This document shows positions 31,676 through 40,807 of a DNA stretch of 64,000 nucleotides, one piece after another. Position 1 is the first letter of the stretch; every line of letters begins with the position of its first letter. The DNA is from Paenibacillus sp. (GTDB lineage: Bacteria > Bacillota > Bacilli > Paenibacillales > YIM-B00363): positions 1 through 64,000 of the forward strand of contig NZ_DASQNA010000013.1 of assembly GCF_035645195.1 (NCBI RefSeq), given 5' to 3'. Under the pieces are notes generated by a model. The model made no database searches, was not told where the DNA came from, and saw only the letters and a program-made list of their open reading frames with translations. The position numbers and the translations under genes were made by a program.

Positions 31676-32431
31676 TCACGTATGGAAGCTGAGCAGCAAC
31701 GACTTCACGACCAAGTACCAGCCGTCGACGAGCACGAACAGCAAAATTTTGAACGGCAGCGAAATCATGACCGGCGGCAGCATCATCATCCCCATCGCCA
31801 TGAGCGTACTGGAGACGACCATGTCGATGACGAGAAACGGCACGAAAATCATGAAGCCCATCTGAAACGCCGTCTTCAGTTCGCTGATCGCGAACGCCGG
31901 AACGAGCGCCGTCAGCGGAATATCCTCGTACGACGTCGGACGAGGCATGTTCCCGTAATCGAGGAACAGCATCAAGTCTTTCTCGCGCGTCTGGCTCGCC
32001 ATAAACTTCTTTAACGGGACGGCCGCTTGATTCAGCGCTTCCGTCTGGGAAAGCTCCCCTTCGAGATAGGGCTGCAGCGCGGTTTCGTTGATTTCGCCGA
32101 TCGTCGGCGCCATCACGAACAGCGTGAGAAACAAGGCAAGGCCGATCAGCACCTGGTTCGGCGGCATCTGGTTCGTCGCGAGCGACGTTCGAACGAAGCC
32201 GAGGACGATCACGATGCGGGTGAAGCACGTCATCATAATAAGAATGCCGGGCGCCAAGCTTAGCACCGTCAGCATCAATACGATGCTTAACGTCGACGAT
32301 ACGTCCGAAGGCTCGTCCGACGTGCCGATCGACAGGTCGATGCCGGGAATCGGCGTTCCCGCCGCGATGGCGGCCTGAGGCGCGAACGCGAAAGACAGGC
32401 CGAGCAGCAGCAGCGGCAGCCAGCGTTTCAT
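31676..32431 (-). CDS. fliP: Flagellar export protein FliP
   Basis: Core of the export channel. The 251-residue precursor begins MKRWLPLLLLGLSF with a cleavable signal peptide (cleavage probably near AIAAG). Conserved FliP blocks include LAPGILIMMTCFTRIVIVLG, RTSLATNQMPPNQVLIG and FLVIDMVVSSTLMAMGMMML. The start at 32431 follows GGAGGAGGAAAAGCG and overlaps the fliO stop by 4 bases; the longer frame to 32578 is the opposite reading of fliO's end. Confidence 0.97.
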   Translation of the reverse strand: MKRWLPLLLLGLSFAFAPQAAIAAGTPIPGIDLSIGTSDEPSDVSSTLSIVLMLTVLSLAPGILIMMTCFTRIVIVLGFVRTSLATNQMPPNQVLIGLALFLTLFVMAPTIGEINETALQPYLEGELSQTEALNQAAVPLKKFMASQTREKDLMLFLDYGNMPRPTSYEDIPLTALVPAFAISELKTAFQMGFMIFVPFLVIDMVVSSTLMAMGMMMLPPVMISLPFKILLFVLVDGWYLVVKSLLLSFHT

Positions 32432-32985
32432 CGCTTTTCCTCCTCCTCCATCCATTCCTTCATGGCCTCCTTGCGTTGGATGCCCTTCAGCTTCTGGGAG
32501 AGGAGTTCGCGGAACGCTTCGTTCGACTGCCATTCCGTCTCTTCGCTCGGCGGCTGCTTGCGGCGGCTCGCGATCCATTGAGCGATCGCGGCGACCGCGC
32601 CGCCCGCGGACGGGGCCGGGCCCGGATCGAGCGCTGCCAGCAGCGCTTCGGCTTTCTCCGGATCGTCGATTTTATCAAGGAGCGTTACGTTCTCGCCCAC
32701 CCCGACAACATAGACCGAATCGCCGATCTCTACGATCTGCAGCGATTTGTTCGGTCCGAGCGGTACGCCGGCATGGACGAGCAGCGAACGCTTGCCCGAC
32801 CAACGTTTGTTTCTCCCCGCCAGAAACCGGATCAAGACGACGATCAGACCGACGACGACGGCCAGGACGACGACGACCTGGATCATGCTGCCGTAAAACT
32901 CGCCGGTCGAAAAATCGCTCGGCGGCGAAGCGTCCGGCGTCTGCATCGATTCGCCGAACGTTGCGACGAGAATGGGGTATATCAT
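32428..32985 (-). CDS. fliO: Flagellar export assembly protein FliO (FliZ)
   Basis: Assists assembly of FliP. The 185-residue protein has one membrane helix (about residues 34-55), then the FliO domain RFLAGRNKRW...LVHAGVPLGPNKSLQIVEI and a charged C-terminal tail. It lies between cheY and fliP, where B. subtilis has fliO (fliZ). Confidence 0.88.
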   Translation of the reverse strand: MIYPILVATFGESMQTPDASPPSDFSTGEFYGSMIQVVVVLAVVVGLIVVLIRFLAGRNKRWSGKRSLLVHAGVPLGPNKSLQIVEIGDSVYVVGVGENVTLLDKIDDPEKAEALLAALDPGPAPSAGGAVAAIAQWIASRRKQPPSEETEWQSNEAFRELLSQKLKGIQRKEAMKEWMEEEEKR

Positions 32986-33348
32986 TTAGCCCAACGTCTT
33001 CTTGATCGCTTCGATGACGCGGTCGGCTTGGAACGGCTTGACGATGAAGTCCTTCGCGCCCGCTTGGATCGCGTCGATGACCATCGCCTGCTGACCCATC
33101 GCGGAGCACATGATGACCTTCGCGCTCGGATCGATTTTTTTGATTTCTTTCAACGCCGTGATTCCGTCCATCTCAGGCATCGTAATGTCCATCGTAATGA
33201 GGTCCGGATTCGATTCCTTGAATTTCTCGATGGCTTGCGCGCCGTCGCTCGCTTCGCCGACGACCTCGTAACCGTTTTTGGTCAAGATGTCCTTAATCAT
33301 CATTCTCATGAACGCTGCATCGTCTACCACTAAAATTCGGTTTGCCAT
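32986..33348 (-). CDS. cheY: Chemotaxis response regulator CheY
   Basis: A single receiver domain of 120 residues that binds the FliM/FliY switch when phosphorylated. It shows the acidic pair VVDDAAFMR, phospho-acceptor in ITMDITMPEMDG, the Ser of MCSAMGQQ and the Lys of FIVKPF. The start at 33348 matches the B. subtilis protein and follows AAAGGA. It is encoded inside the C-ring/export gene block, as in Bacilli. Confidence 0.97.
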   Translation of the reverse strand: MANRILVVDDAAFMRMMIKDILTKNGYEVVGEASDGAQAIEKFKESNPDLITMDITMPEMDGITALKEIKKIDPSAKVIMCSAMGQQAMVIDAIQAGAKDFIVKPFQADRVIEAIKKTLG

Positions 33349-33420
33349 TCGATACAATCCTTTCGATCGGTAGTTTGATAGTTTGCAAGTACGGATGCCG
33401 TACGGACTGCCTGCTGTTGG

Positions 33421-34734
33421 TTACTGTAACTTTTGGATCCGGTCCCACGGGCTGACGATGTCGGTGACCCGGACGCCGAAGTTTTCGTCGATGACGACGA
33501 CCTCGCCCTTGGCGATCAGCTTGTTGTTCACCAGGATGTCGACCGGTTCCCCCGCCAGCTTATCCAGCTCGACGATCGATCCTTGGGACAGCTCGAGAAT
33601 GTCCTTGATTTGCTTCTGAGTTCTCCCTAATTCAACAGTAACCTTAAGGGGGATGTCCAGAAGCAAATTAAGGTTCGTATTCTCCGTCCCGGGAGTCCCG
33701 AAGCCGGCCAAATCGGCGAACTGCGCCTGCTGCACGTTCCGATTCGGCGGCGGCGGGGGCGGAGGCGCGTACTGCGGCTGCTGCGGCGCCCCGTAAGGCG
33801 CTGCGTACGGCTGCGGCGGGTACGGCGGCGGGTACGGCGCCTGATAGTGCGGCGGCGGCGGCGGATACCCGCCGTACGCCGGCGCCGGCGGCTCCGGATA
33901 TGCCGGAGGCGGCGGCGCGTGCTGCGGCTGCTGCGGCGGCGCAGGCGGCGGGGCCTGCGCCGCCGGGGCGGGCGCCGGAGGCGGCGATGCCGCCGGCCGC
34001 GGATTCGACGGCGGCGGCGATTCGCCGGCCGAGGTGCCGCCCATCAAAATCGACACCATGTCTTTGGCGAACCAGACCGGCAGCAGCTGCATAATGCTGG
34101 AATCGATCAAATCGCCGATCGTCAGCCGGAACGAAATTTGGATGAACGCTTCCTCCGTCAGCAGCTTGTCGCCTTCGCCGGCGGCGAAGTTCAACACGTC
34201 GATGCCCGGAGGCGAAATGTTGACGAACCGATTGAATATCGTCGACATCGACGTCGCCGACGACCCCATCATTTGGTTCATCGCTTCTTGAACGGCGCTG
34301 ATGTGAATTTCGTTCAGCTCCGTTTCTTCCGGGTGCCCGCTGCCGCCGAGCATGAGATCCGCGATCACCTGCGCGTCGCGCGTTTTGATGACGAGCAGGT
34401 TAATGCCGTGGAACCCGTCCACGTAATTGACATGCACGGCGACGTGCGGATTCGGGAACGTGCCCGCGACGTCGTCCTTCGCGATGGCGGACACCTTCGG
34501 CGTCGTAATGTCCACTTTGCGTCCGAGCAGCGTGGACAGCGCGGTCGCTGCGCTGCCGAACGTAATGTTGCCGATTTCGCCGAGCGCGTCCTGCTCGATC
34601 GGCGACAAATAGTCGTCGATCGACAGCCCGGCATCGAAACCGCCGCCCCCGAACGAATCGACGCCGCTCGCGTCTTCCGACTGCCTCAGCAGCGCGTCGA
34701 TCTCCTCTTGGGATAAATAATCTTTATTCGTCAT
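33421..34734 (-). CDS. fliY: Flagellar switch/phosphatase protein FliY (FliN-type C-terminus)
   Basis: C-ring protein that also dephosphorylates CheY-P. The 437-residue protein begins with a FliM-like CheY-binding stretch (LSQEEIDALLRQ). The CheC-like phosphatase helices follow (ALGEIGNITFGSAATALSTL and EAMNQMMGSSATSMSTIF). A Pro/Tyr/Gln-rich linker of about 110 residues (225-335) and a FliN/SpoA domain (VTVELGRTQKQIKDILEL) complete it. The linker is much longer than in B. subtilis FliY (378 residues). The start overlaps the fliM stop by 11 bp. Confidence 0.96.
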   Translation of the reverse strand: MTNKDYLSQEEIDALLRQSEDASGVDSFGGGGFDAGLSIDDYLSPIEQDALGEIGNITFGSAATALSTLLGRKVDITTPKVSAIAKDDVAGTFPNPHVAVHVNYVDGFHGINLLVIKTRDAQVIADLMLGGSGHPEETELNEIHISAVQEAMNQMMGSSATSMSTIFNRFVNISPPGIDVLNFAAGEGDKLLTEEAFIQISFRLTIGDLIDSSIMQLLPVWFAKDMVSILMGGTSAGESPPPSNPRPAASPPPAPAPAAQAPPPAPPQQPQHAPPPPAYPEPPAPAYGGYPPPPPHYQAPYPPPYPPQPYAAPYGAPQQPQYAPPPPPPPNRNVQQAQFADLAGFGTPGTENTNLNLLLDIPLKVTVELGRTQKQIKDILELSQGSIVELDKLAGEPVDILVNNKLIAKGEVVVIDENFGVRVTDIVSPWDRIQKLQ

Positions 34735-35722
34735 GCTCTTCTTCTCCTTCGGTCACAAGATCCGTGATTTGAACGGCCAACTTGCCTTTCACCGTACCCG
34801 GCGTTCCGATATATTTCGGTCGGTCCCCGATTTTGATTTCCAGAGGATCGTCCACCGATTTGTTCAGGGCGATGACGTCGCCGGTCGCCAGCTGGAGAAA
34901 CTCCCGGATCGTGATGGTGGATGTGCCCAATTCCGCTATAATCGGGAGGGTCGCCCGTTGAAGCCTCTCTTGCAGCACTTCCATCTCTTCCGGCGCTCTC
35001 GTTTTCTTCGGAGAGAAGAACAGATTATTCACGGATAAGCGCGGCATGATCGGTTCCAGCACGACGTGCGGGATACATAGGTTGATCATCCCTGTCGTAT
35101 CGCCGATTTTCGTGCTTAAGCTGATCAGCGCGATCGTCTCGTTGGGCGAGACGATTTGCATGAACTGCGGGTTCGTCTCGAGCGCTTCCAACCTCGGATT
35201 GATCTCGATGACGGTTTTCCAAGCCTCTTGGAGGCTGTCGAACGCTTTGCTGAATATGCGTTCCATCACGATCGTTTCGATTTCCGTTAACGTCGTGATT
35301 TTCGACGGGGACGTCCCCGTGCCGCCGAGCAGGCGGTCAAGCATCGCGTACGCGACGTTCGGATGCACCTCGAGCACCATGCGTCCCTCGAGAGGCTCCG
35401 CTTCGAAGATGTTTAAAATCGTCATTTTCGGAATCGATCGAATGAATTCATCGTAAGGCAGCTGTTCCACTTGAACGACGTTGATCTGCACGAACGTTCT
35501 AAGCTGCGCCGAGAAATACGTCGTCAGAAAGCGGGCGAAATTCTCATGGATCCGCGTAAGACTTCGAATATGATCCTTCGAAAACCGGACGGCGCGCTTA
35601 AAGTCGTAGGAGCGCACTTTCTTTTGGGTTTCTTCTTTTTTTAGCTCTTCGGCGTCCATTTCGCCCGAGGACAACGCGGCTAACAGCGCGTCGATCTCGT
35701 TCTGCGAAAGCACGTCCACCAT
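34724..35722 (-). CDS. fliM: Flagellar motor switch protein FliM
   Basis: C-ring component that receives CheY-P and sets rotation direction. It has 332 residues from the ATG MVDVLSQNEIDALLAAL, whose first residues are the CheY-P-binding peptide. The CheC-like middle domain and a C-terminal SpoA domain (LGTSTITIREFLQLATGDVI) follow. A GTG three codons upstream is possible but lacks spacing to the GAGGGTG ribosome-binding site. Confidence 0.97.
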   Translation of the reverse strand: MVDVLSQNEIDALLAALSSGEMDAEELKKEETQKKVRSYDFKRAVRFSKDHIRSLTRIHENFARFLTTYFSAQLRTFVQINVVQVEQLPYDEFIRSIPKMTILNIFEAEPLEGRMVLEVHPNVAYAMLDRLLGGTGTSPSKITTLTEIETIVMERIFSKAFDSLQEAWKTVIEINPRLEALETNPQFMQIVSPNETIALISLSTKIGDTTGMINLCIPHVVLEPIMPRLSVNNLFFSPKKTRAPEEMEVLQERLQRATLPIIAELGTSTITIREFLQLATGDVIALNKSVDDPLEIKIGDRPKYIGTPGTVKGKLAVQITDLVTEGEEEHDE

Positions 35723-35782
35723 GGGGTTCACCCTCTTTTTTGTGCAAAATCAACTCGCCAAGCTCGAACGGCGTGCGAAGCG

Positions 35783-36259
35783 TTATTGTTCGGTAACGAT
35801 AAACTTCGTAATGTACACATGTCTGACTTTGCCCTCGTGCAGCAGTTCGTTCGTCTTGTTGATGAGCGCCGCCGTAAGCGCGTCTTTGCCTTCGCTTCCG
35901 CGCACTTGCTCGGGCGTCATGTCGGAAAGCGTCGTATTGATGACGTCTTTCATTTTATATGCGAGAAGCTCGAATTCGTGTTTGGCATCCGCGCTGTCCA
36001 GCTCGAAGGTGAAGCTTGCGTTCACGAAAAAGGCAGGGTCCGCCAGATTCGTAATGATGTCGTCGATCGCATACGTCATCTCCGCCAGCTTTTCCGCGCT
36101 GATATATTCCGCTTCGACCTGCCCCGCCTGTTCCCTGGCGGCCTCGCGCGGATCCGCGGGCTCCGTGTTGACGAAACTGTTCCACAGCACGAAGGCGGCG
36201 CCGACGATTAACGTGACGGCGAGCAGAATGACGATGATCCAAGGCAACATTTTTTTCAC
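35783..36259 (-). CDS. fliL: Flagellar basal-body protein FliL
   Basis: Single-pass membrane protein that surrounds the stator and supports torque at high load. The 158-residue product has a membrane helix at about residues 5-27 and a periplasm-facing stomatin-like domain ending HEGKVRHVYITKFIVTEQ. It lies directly after flbD (adjacent stop and start) and before fliM. Confidence 0.93.
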   Translation of the reverse strand: MKKMLPWIIVILLAVTLIVGAAFVLWNSFVNTEPADPREAAREQAGQVEAEYISAEKLAEMTYAIDDIITNLADPAFFVNASFTFELDSADAKHEFELLAYKMKDVINTTLSDMTPEQVRGSEGKDALTAALINKTNELLHEGKVRHVYITKFIVTEQ

Positions 36260-36481
36260 TTACGACTCCTCCGTTTGCTGCAGCGCTGCGGTCGGCCTCA
36301 CGAGCCCGATGCGGGATAAGTACTCCTGGGTGAGCGCGACCAATTCTGCCGTTTTTTCCGTGACCACGATTTTTTTGCCGGTCGTCAGCGTAATGATCGT
36401 ATCCGGAGTTTCCTCCACCGTTTCGATAAACAGCGCGTTTACGGTCACCCGCGTGCCGTTGAGCCGGGTCACGGTGATCAT
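36260..36481 (-). CDS. swrD: FlbD family protein (SwrD/YlzI)
   Basis: A 73-residue protein starting MITVTRLNGTRVTVNALFIE with TIITLTTGKKIVV, the conserved FlbD family sequence. In B. subtilis SwrD (YlzI), encoded at this place, raises flagellar motor power. The start at 36481 follows GGAGGAGGAGTGG; a longer frame adds seven acidic residues that read through the ribosome-binding site. Confidence 0.9.
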   Translation of the reverse strand: MITVTRLNGTRVTVNALFIETVEETPDTIITLTTGKKIVVTEKTAELVALTQEYLSRIGLVRPTAALQQTEES

Positions 36482-36563
36482 AAACCACTCCTCCTCCTCC
36501 AAGATCCGTCCGGAGGCCGGGAAGGCGCGCCCTCCCGGCCCGGTACGGAATCCTTATGCCGAA

Positions 36564-37385
36564 TTATCGCTTCAGATTCACGACTTCTTGGAGAACTTCG
36601 TCGGAAGTCGTAATAATGCGGGAGTTCGCCTGGAAGCCGCGCTGGGCGACGATCATTTCGGTAAACTCGTTCGTCAGGTCGACGTTCGACATCTCCAACT
36701 GGCCGGAGATGATCGCGCCGGTGCCGACTTCCGCGTTCATCGCCGTCGAAATTTCGACCTCGCCGTCCGGATTCGCGTTCGCGTTCACCCGGTACATATT
36801 GCCGCCGATTTTCTCCAGCGCGTTCGGGTTCGCCACTTTCACGACGCCGATTTGGAAATCGGTCGGTTCGCTAGTGCCGTCGGCGTTCACCGCGATGATC
36901 GTGCCGTCCTGCGCGATGGAGAACGCCGTTACTTCTTCGTCCAAAATGATGTTGCCCCCGTCGACCGATCGGACGAAATATCCTTCCGCGGTGACGAGCT
37001 GGCGGTTGCCGTCAAGCGTGAAGTTGCCCGCGCGCGTTAAGTACGGCACGTCTTGGTCTTCGGTCGCCGCTACCGCGAAGAATCCGTCGCCGTCGATTCT
37101 GAGGTCGGTGACGATGTTCGTCGTCATCGCGCTCCCCGGCGTATGGATCGTGTCGATCGCCGCGAGCGTCGAGCCGAGGCCGACTTGCTTCGCGTTCACG
37201 CCGCCTCGCGTGCCTTCCTCCGGCGCCGTGATGCCGGAGATCGTCTGACTAAGGATGTCCTTGAACATCACGCGGCCCGATTTAAAACCGACCGTATTGA
37301 CGTTCGCGATGTTGTTGCCGATGACGTCGAGTTTCGTTTGAAACCCGCGCATGCCGGAAATACCGGAATAAAGCGATCTAAGCAT
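36564..37385 (-). CDS. flgE: Flagellar hook protein FlgE (FlgG-like, short form)
   Basis: A 273-residue rod/hook-family protein whose N-terminus MLRSLYSGISGMRGFQTKLD and IGNNIANVNTVGFKSGRVMF are nearly those of the B. subtilis hook protein (264 residues). The C-terminal FTEMIVAQRGFQANSRIITT is the usual coiled-coil segment. By length and motifs it could equally be called FlgG. Its place after flgD and the TIGR02530 gene marks it as the hook subunit. The start at 37385 follows CGGAGGATGC. Confidence 0.93.
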   Translation of the reverse strand: MLRSLYSGISGMRGFQTKLDVIGNNIANVNTVGFKSGRVMFKDILSQTISGITAPEEGTRGGVNAKQVGLGSTLAAIDTIHTPGSAMTTNIVTDLRIDGDGFFAVAATEDQDVPYLTRAGNFTLDGNRQLVTAEGYFVRSVDGGNIILDEEVTAFSIAQDGTIIAVNADGTSEPTDFQIGVVKVANPNALEKIGGNMYRVNANANPDGEVEISTAMNAEVGTGAIISGQLEMSNVDLTNEFTEMIVAQRGFQANSRIITTSDEVLQEVVNLKR

Positions 37386-37467
37386 GAATTGCATCCTCCG
37401 CTTTGTTGGAATGGTCGTTGCGCTTCAGTCGGTCCGCGCAACCTTGGGCTTCCGTCAAGGGCCAGCC

Positions 37468-37851
37468 CTATTTGACGACGATGGTGCTGTCGATTTGCGT
37501 AAACACGTGGTCGTTCATCGAGGCTCCGTCCATCGCGGTGACGACGGTTCGGTTTTTCACGTTGACGATGAACGCCATGTCTTGAAACAGGACGAGCGAA
37601 TCTTTCGCCCCTTTGGCGGCCGCTTTGTCGACGGCGCCTCCGATGCGGCTCAGCTGTTCCGGCTCGAGCCGGATGCCCCGCTGCGCCAATCGCTGTTCGG
37701 CATGATGGCTGAATTTCAGAAACTGACGATCCAGTACGTCGCGGAACGCCGGTCCGTTCGTCTGCGCCGCCGGCCTCGCCGCCGCCGGCTTCGGCGGAAA
37801 AAATCCCGCCCGATTCGGATATAACTGGTTGATCGTCTGACGTTCGTTCAT
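37468..37851 (-). CDS. TIGR02530 family flagellar operon protein
   Basis: A 127-residue protein with the conserved block LKFSHHAEQRLAQRGIRLEP and VKNRTVVTAMDGASMNDHVF. Members are found between flgD and flgE in many Bacillota; they are thought to help hook formation, but the biochemical role is unknown to me. The start overlaps the flgD stop by 4 bases. Confidence 0.85.
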   Translation of the reverse strand: MNERQTINQLYPNRAGFFPPKPAAARPAAQTNGPAFRDVLDRQFLKFSHHAEQRLAQRGIRLEPEQLSRIGGAVDKAAAKGAKDSLVLFQDMAFIVNVKNRTVVTAMDGASMNDHVFTQIDSTIVVK

Positions 37852-38291
37852 GGCGCCTGCTCCTCCGCCGGCTGCCGCATGGCGACGATGTCGGAGAACG
37901 GCACCTGCTTGCCGTCGATTTCGGCGTACTGCGCCCCGTCCTTGATCAGGATCGAATCGACGATGCCCGACTGCGTTCCCGTCGGCTTCCCGTCCATGTC
38001 GTACGTCGTCCAGGTCGCCTCGAGTCCGATCATGCCGGAGGCGATGCCGAGCGACTGGCGCAGCCCTTTGATCTCGTTCGTCATGTTCATCATTTGTTCA
38101 AGGGAGGAAAATTGCGCCATTTGCGCGATAAATTCCCGGTCCTGCATCGGCGACGCAGGATCTTGGTTCTGCAGCTGCGTGATCAGGATTTTAAGAAATT
38201 GATCTTTCCCTAGCACGCTGCCGTTTTGGCCGTTCCGTTCCGGCGTCGGGTTCGAGCTGGAATACGTCGGCCATTGCACGTTGCTGACCAT
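37848..38291 (-). CDS. flgD: Hook-cap scaffold protein FlgD
   Basis: Caps the growing hook and is removed when the hook is complete. The 147-residue short Gram-positive form has the conserved N-terminus LGKDQFLKILITQLQNQDPA and MAQFSSLEQMMNM. It lacks the long C-terminal Ig-like part of enterobacterial FlgD. GGAGGTGAATCGC precedes the ATG. Confidence 0.95.
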   Translation of the reverse strand: MVSNVQWPTYSSSNPTPERNGQNGSVLGKDQFLKILITQLQNQDPASPMQDREFIAQMAQFSSLEQMMNMTNEIKGLRQSLGIASGMIGLEATWTTYDMDGKPTGTQSGIVDSILIKDGAQYAEIDGKQVPFSDIVAMRQPAEEQAP

Positions 38292-38307
38292 TGCGATTCA
38301 CCTCCGC

Positions 38308-39774
38308 TTACGCCTCGGCCCGGAACGAATTGCCGATGACGTCCAAATTCGCCGCGTTCAGATTCGCCGTTACGGAAAGGACTTCCGCCCAATCTTCGGC
38401 ATCCTGCTCCTCGCGGGAACGACCGTCTCGATTCGGTTCGCGTCCGGCTTGCTGTTCTCTCCGTCCTTCCTGCTCGAAGCCGGAAGGCTGACCGTTAGGC
38501 TGTTGTTGAGATACGACGAGACGTTCGACCGTCACGCCTTGGGATTGCAGATTTAAGCGCAGCGCCGACAAATTCGATTCCAGCGCGTCTTTCGCCATCG
38601 CAGATTCCGTCGTAATCGTCGCGGCCAGCTGACCGTTCTGCATCGTCAGCTTCACCTGCACCTCGCCGAGATGCTCCGGCTTCAGCTTCAAAATCGTCTC
38701 GGCTTTGAAATCGCCGCCGCCCGACGATTGGCGCAGCATCCACTCCTTCAGCTGCTCCGTCGCTTCCGGAAGCGTCATGCGAGGCGCCGCCGCCTCCGCT
38801 CTCGGCTGCGCGTCCGTCGCGTTCGCTTTCAACGCGTCCCACGCGGACGATGTCAGTATCGGCTCGCCTTGAGACGCCGCTCCCGCGGTATCCGCTCCAT
38901 GGGCCGCGGCATCCGCCGCTCCGACCGCCGCCGTCGACGCCGCTTCGACCGCTGTTACGCGGACGAGCGATACTTTCGCCTGCATCGCAGACAAATGCGA
39001 CCAGCGCGCGTTCGCGTTCCGGGCGCCTTCCGACTTCGGCGCTTCCACGCTGCCGTTCGCCTTCGCGAGCAGCTCCGCCAGCGCCCCTGCCGCAGGCTTC
39101 ATGCCCGCCGCGCTGCCGCCGCGCGTCTCCGCCGCTCCGCGCTCCGCGGATCCGTCCGCCGCGTTCTCGGCTCCGGCGTCGACCGCCGCGAGCAAGCTCG
39201 CCGCTTGCGCCAGCACGAGCGGCGCCTGTTTTGCGGCCGCGAGCAAATGCGGTTGATTCGGATCGGCTTCCAGCGCTTTCGCCAGCCGGCCCCACAGCTC
39301 CGCGATCGGCTGCGCGCCCGCAGCGCCGTTCTCGCCCGCCTGCGCCGTCGCCGCGTTCAAACCGGTCGGAGCGACGTCTTCGAGCAGCGCGGACATCGCA
39401 AGCTCCGCGTTCGCGAGCGCCATCCATTCGGACACTTCCGGCTGGTTCGCAAGCTGCTGCTGCTGTTCGGCCGTCAGCGACGCGATCCAAGCGGACATTT
39501 CCGCCAGCAGCGCGTCCAGCGCGGTCTGATCTTCTTCCGCCGCTTCGGTCTGCGCGCCTTCCGGCAGCGCCGCGCCCGCGAGCCATCCGAGCATCGCCGC
39601 TTCCCGCCCTTCCGCCGGCATCGCCGAACCGCCGAGCAGGCTTGCGATCAGCGCCGCGAAGCCCGAGCTTTCCGCCGGCGCGCCCGTTCCCGCGGCGCCG
39701 CCGCCGGAAATCGCCGCAACCGCCGTCGTTTGCACCGAAGCGCCCGCTATTGCCGTTTGCACACCATTCATCAT
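38308..39774 (-). CDS. fliK: Hook-length control protein FliK
   Basis: A secreted ruler that ends hook growth by acting on FlhB. The 488-residue protein is very Ala-rich and low in complexity for its first 350 residues. The C-terminal Flg_hook domain is LKPEHLGEVQVKLTMQNGQL ... LNLQSQGVTVERLVVSQQQ, followed by a Gln/Arg-rich tail. The ATG at 39774 is chosen because AAAGGAGGTGA stands 8 bases upstream. Its sequence would diverge quickly; identification rests on the C-terminal domain and on position between the MotE-like gene and flgD. Confidence 0.9.
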   Translation of the reverse strand: MMNGVQTAIAGASVQTTAVAAISGGGAAGTGAPAESSGFAALIASLLGGSAMPAEGREAAMLGWLAGAALPEGAQTEAAEEDQTALDALLAEMSAWIASLTAEQQQQLANQPEVSEWMALANAELAMSALLEDVAPTGLNAATAQAGENGAAGAQPIAELWGRLAKALEADPNQPHLLAAAKQAPLVLAQAASLLAAVDAGAENAADGSAERGAAETRGGSAAGMKPAAGALAELLAKANGSVEAPKSEGARNANARWSHLSAMQAKVSLVRVTAVEAASTAAVGAADAAAHGADTAGAASQGEPILTSSAWDALKANATDAQPRAEAAAPRMTLPEATEQLKEWMLRQSSGGGDFKAETILKLKPEHLGEVQVKLTMQNGQLAATITTESAMAKDALESNLSALRLNLQSQGVTVERLVVSQQQPNGQPSGFEQEGRREQQAGREPNRDGRSREEQDAEDWAEVLSVTANLNAANLDVIGNSFRAEA

Positions 39775-39859
39775 TGTTGTATTCACCTCCTTTCCCTGCG
39801 GCTCCGGCATGCGCTCCGCCCCGGCTGCGGCAGGGGACCGTCATTCGCCGAACGCGCCC

Positions 39860-40777
39860 TTACCCGAGCCTTGCCGCGATTCTCGCCGTGCGTCCCTTGT
39901 CCAGTTTCGCGAGCGAATCGAGAATCGTCGCACGCGACGACTCTTCCATCCCCCGGAGGATGAGCACGACCTGCGACTGCTCCATCTCGAGCAGCACTTC
40001 GGCCGCGCGGTCCGGCGTCATTTGCGCGATCGTGCGGCTCAGCTCCTCGGTCGTCAGCTCCGCCGACGCATCCGCGGCGGCGGAACCGAGCGCGAGCCGC
40101 TCCTGCAGCGCGGCGATTTGCAAATCTTTCGACGGCACGGCGTCCTTGAGCAAAATCGACGTCTCCGCCGCGACGGCCGGGTCCATTCGTTCGAAGATGT
40201 CGACCTGCTGCTCCTCGTCCATCTCCCGCATGACGAGCACCCGTTCGCTGAGCGTCAAGTTTTCGAGCAGCGGCGCCGCTTTGCTTGCCTTCATGCTGCC
40301 GTATACGGCGGCCAGCTTCTTGACGTTAGCCGCGTATTCCTCTTCGGACGCCGCCTCCGCCGCAGCCTGCTCTTCCGCCGCTTGCTTCGCTTCAAGCTCC
40401 GCCTGTAACTGCGCGATCCGCTGCTCCTTCTCCGCCGACTCGGCGCGCAGCTGCGCGAGCTCCGCTTCCTTCGCGGCCAAATCGGCGCGAACCGCCGCGG
40501 CCTCGCCGCTCTCCGCCGCCGCGCCCTCGCCCTGCGCGGCCGTTTGGTCCGCCGCGCGCATCGCCTCCCGAAGCTCCGCCTCGGTAGGCTTCGGATCGGG
40601 CAGCACCGCCGCGATTCCCGGCACCTTGTTGCCGGCTCGCAGCATCTCGTTCACTACGTCATAACCGAACACCGTAAGCAGGACGCCGGTCAGGAGCAGC
40701 GTAAACAATACCGGAAGCGTATAGAAAAGCAGCCGCTCCACAACAGAATACGATCGCTCCTCCTCCAACTCCGCCAC
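39860..40777 (-). CDS. ylxF: MotE-like membrane protein with MgtE N-terminal-type domain (YlxF)
   Basis: A 305-residue protein with an N-terminal membrane helix (about 18-45), a long Glu/Ala-rich coiled coil (about 75-165) and a C-terminal MgtE_N-like domain (LVMREMDEEQQVDIFERMDP, TAEEVLLEMEQ-type repeats). MotE proteins are chaperones for motor proteins in some bacteria; B. subtilis YlxF occupies the same place. The GTG at 40777 is chosen since AAGGAGGGAG precedes it; an ATG six codons upstream would place that site inside the gene. Confidence 0.82.
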   Translation of the reverse strand: MAELEEERSYSVVERLLFYTLPVLFTLLLTGVLLTVFGYDVVNEMLRAGNKVPGIAAVLPDPKPTEAELREAMRAADQTAAQGEGAAAESGEAAAVRADLAAKEAELAQLRAESAEKEQRIAQLQAELEAKQAAEEQAAAEAASEEEYAANVKKLAAVYGSMKASKAAPLLENLTLSERVLVMREMDEEQQVDIFERMDPAVAAETSILLKDAVPSKDLQIAALQERLALGSAAADASAELTTEELSRTIAQMTPDRAAEVLLEMEQSQVVLILRGMEESSRATILDSLAKLDKGRTARIAARLG

Positions 40778-40807
40778 GCTTCTCCCTCCTTCCATCGCCC
40801 AATGTCT

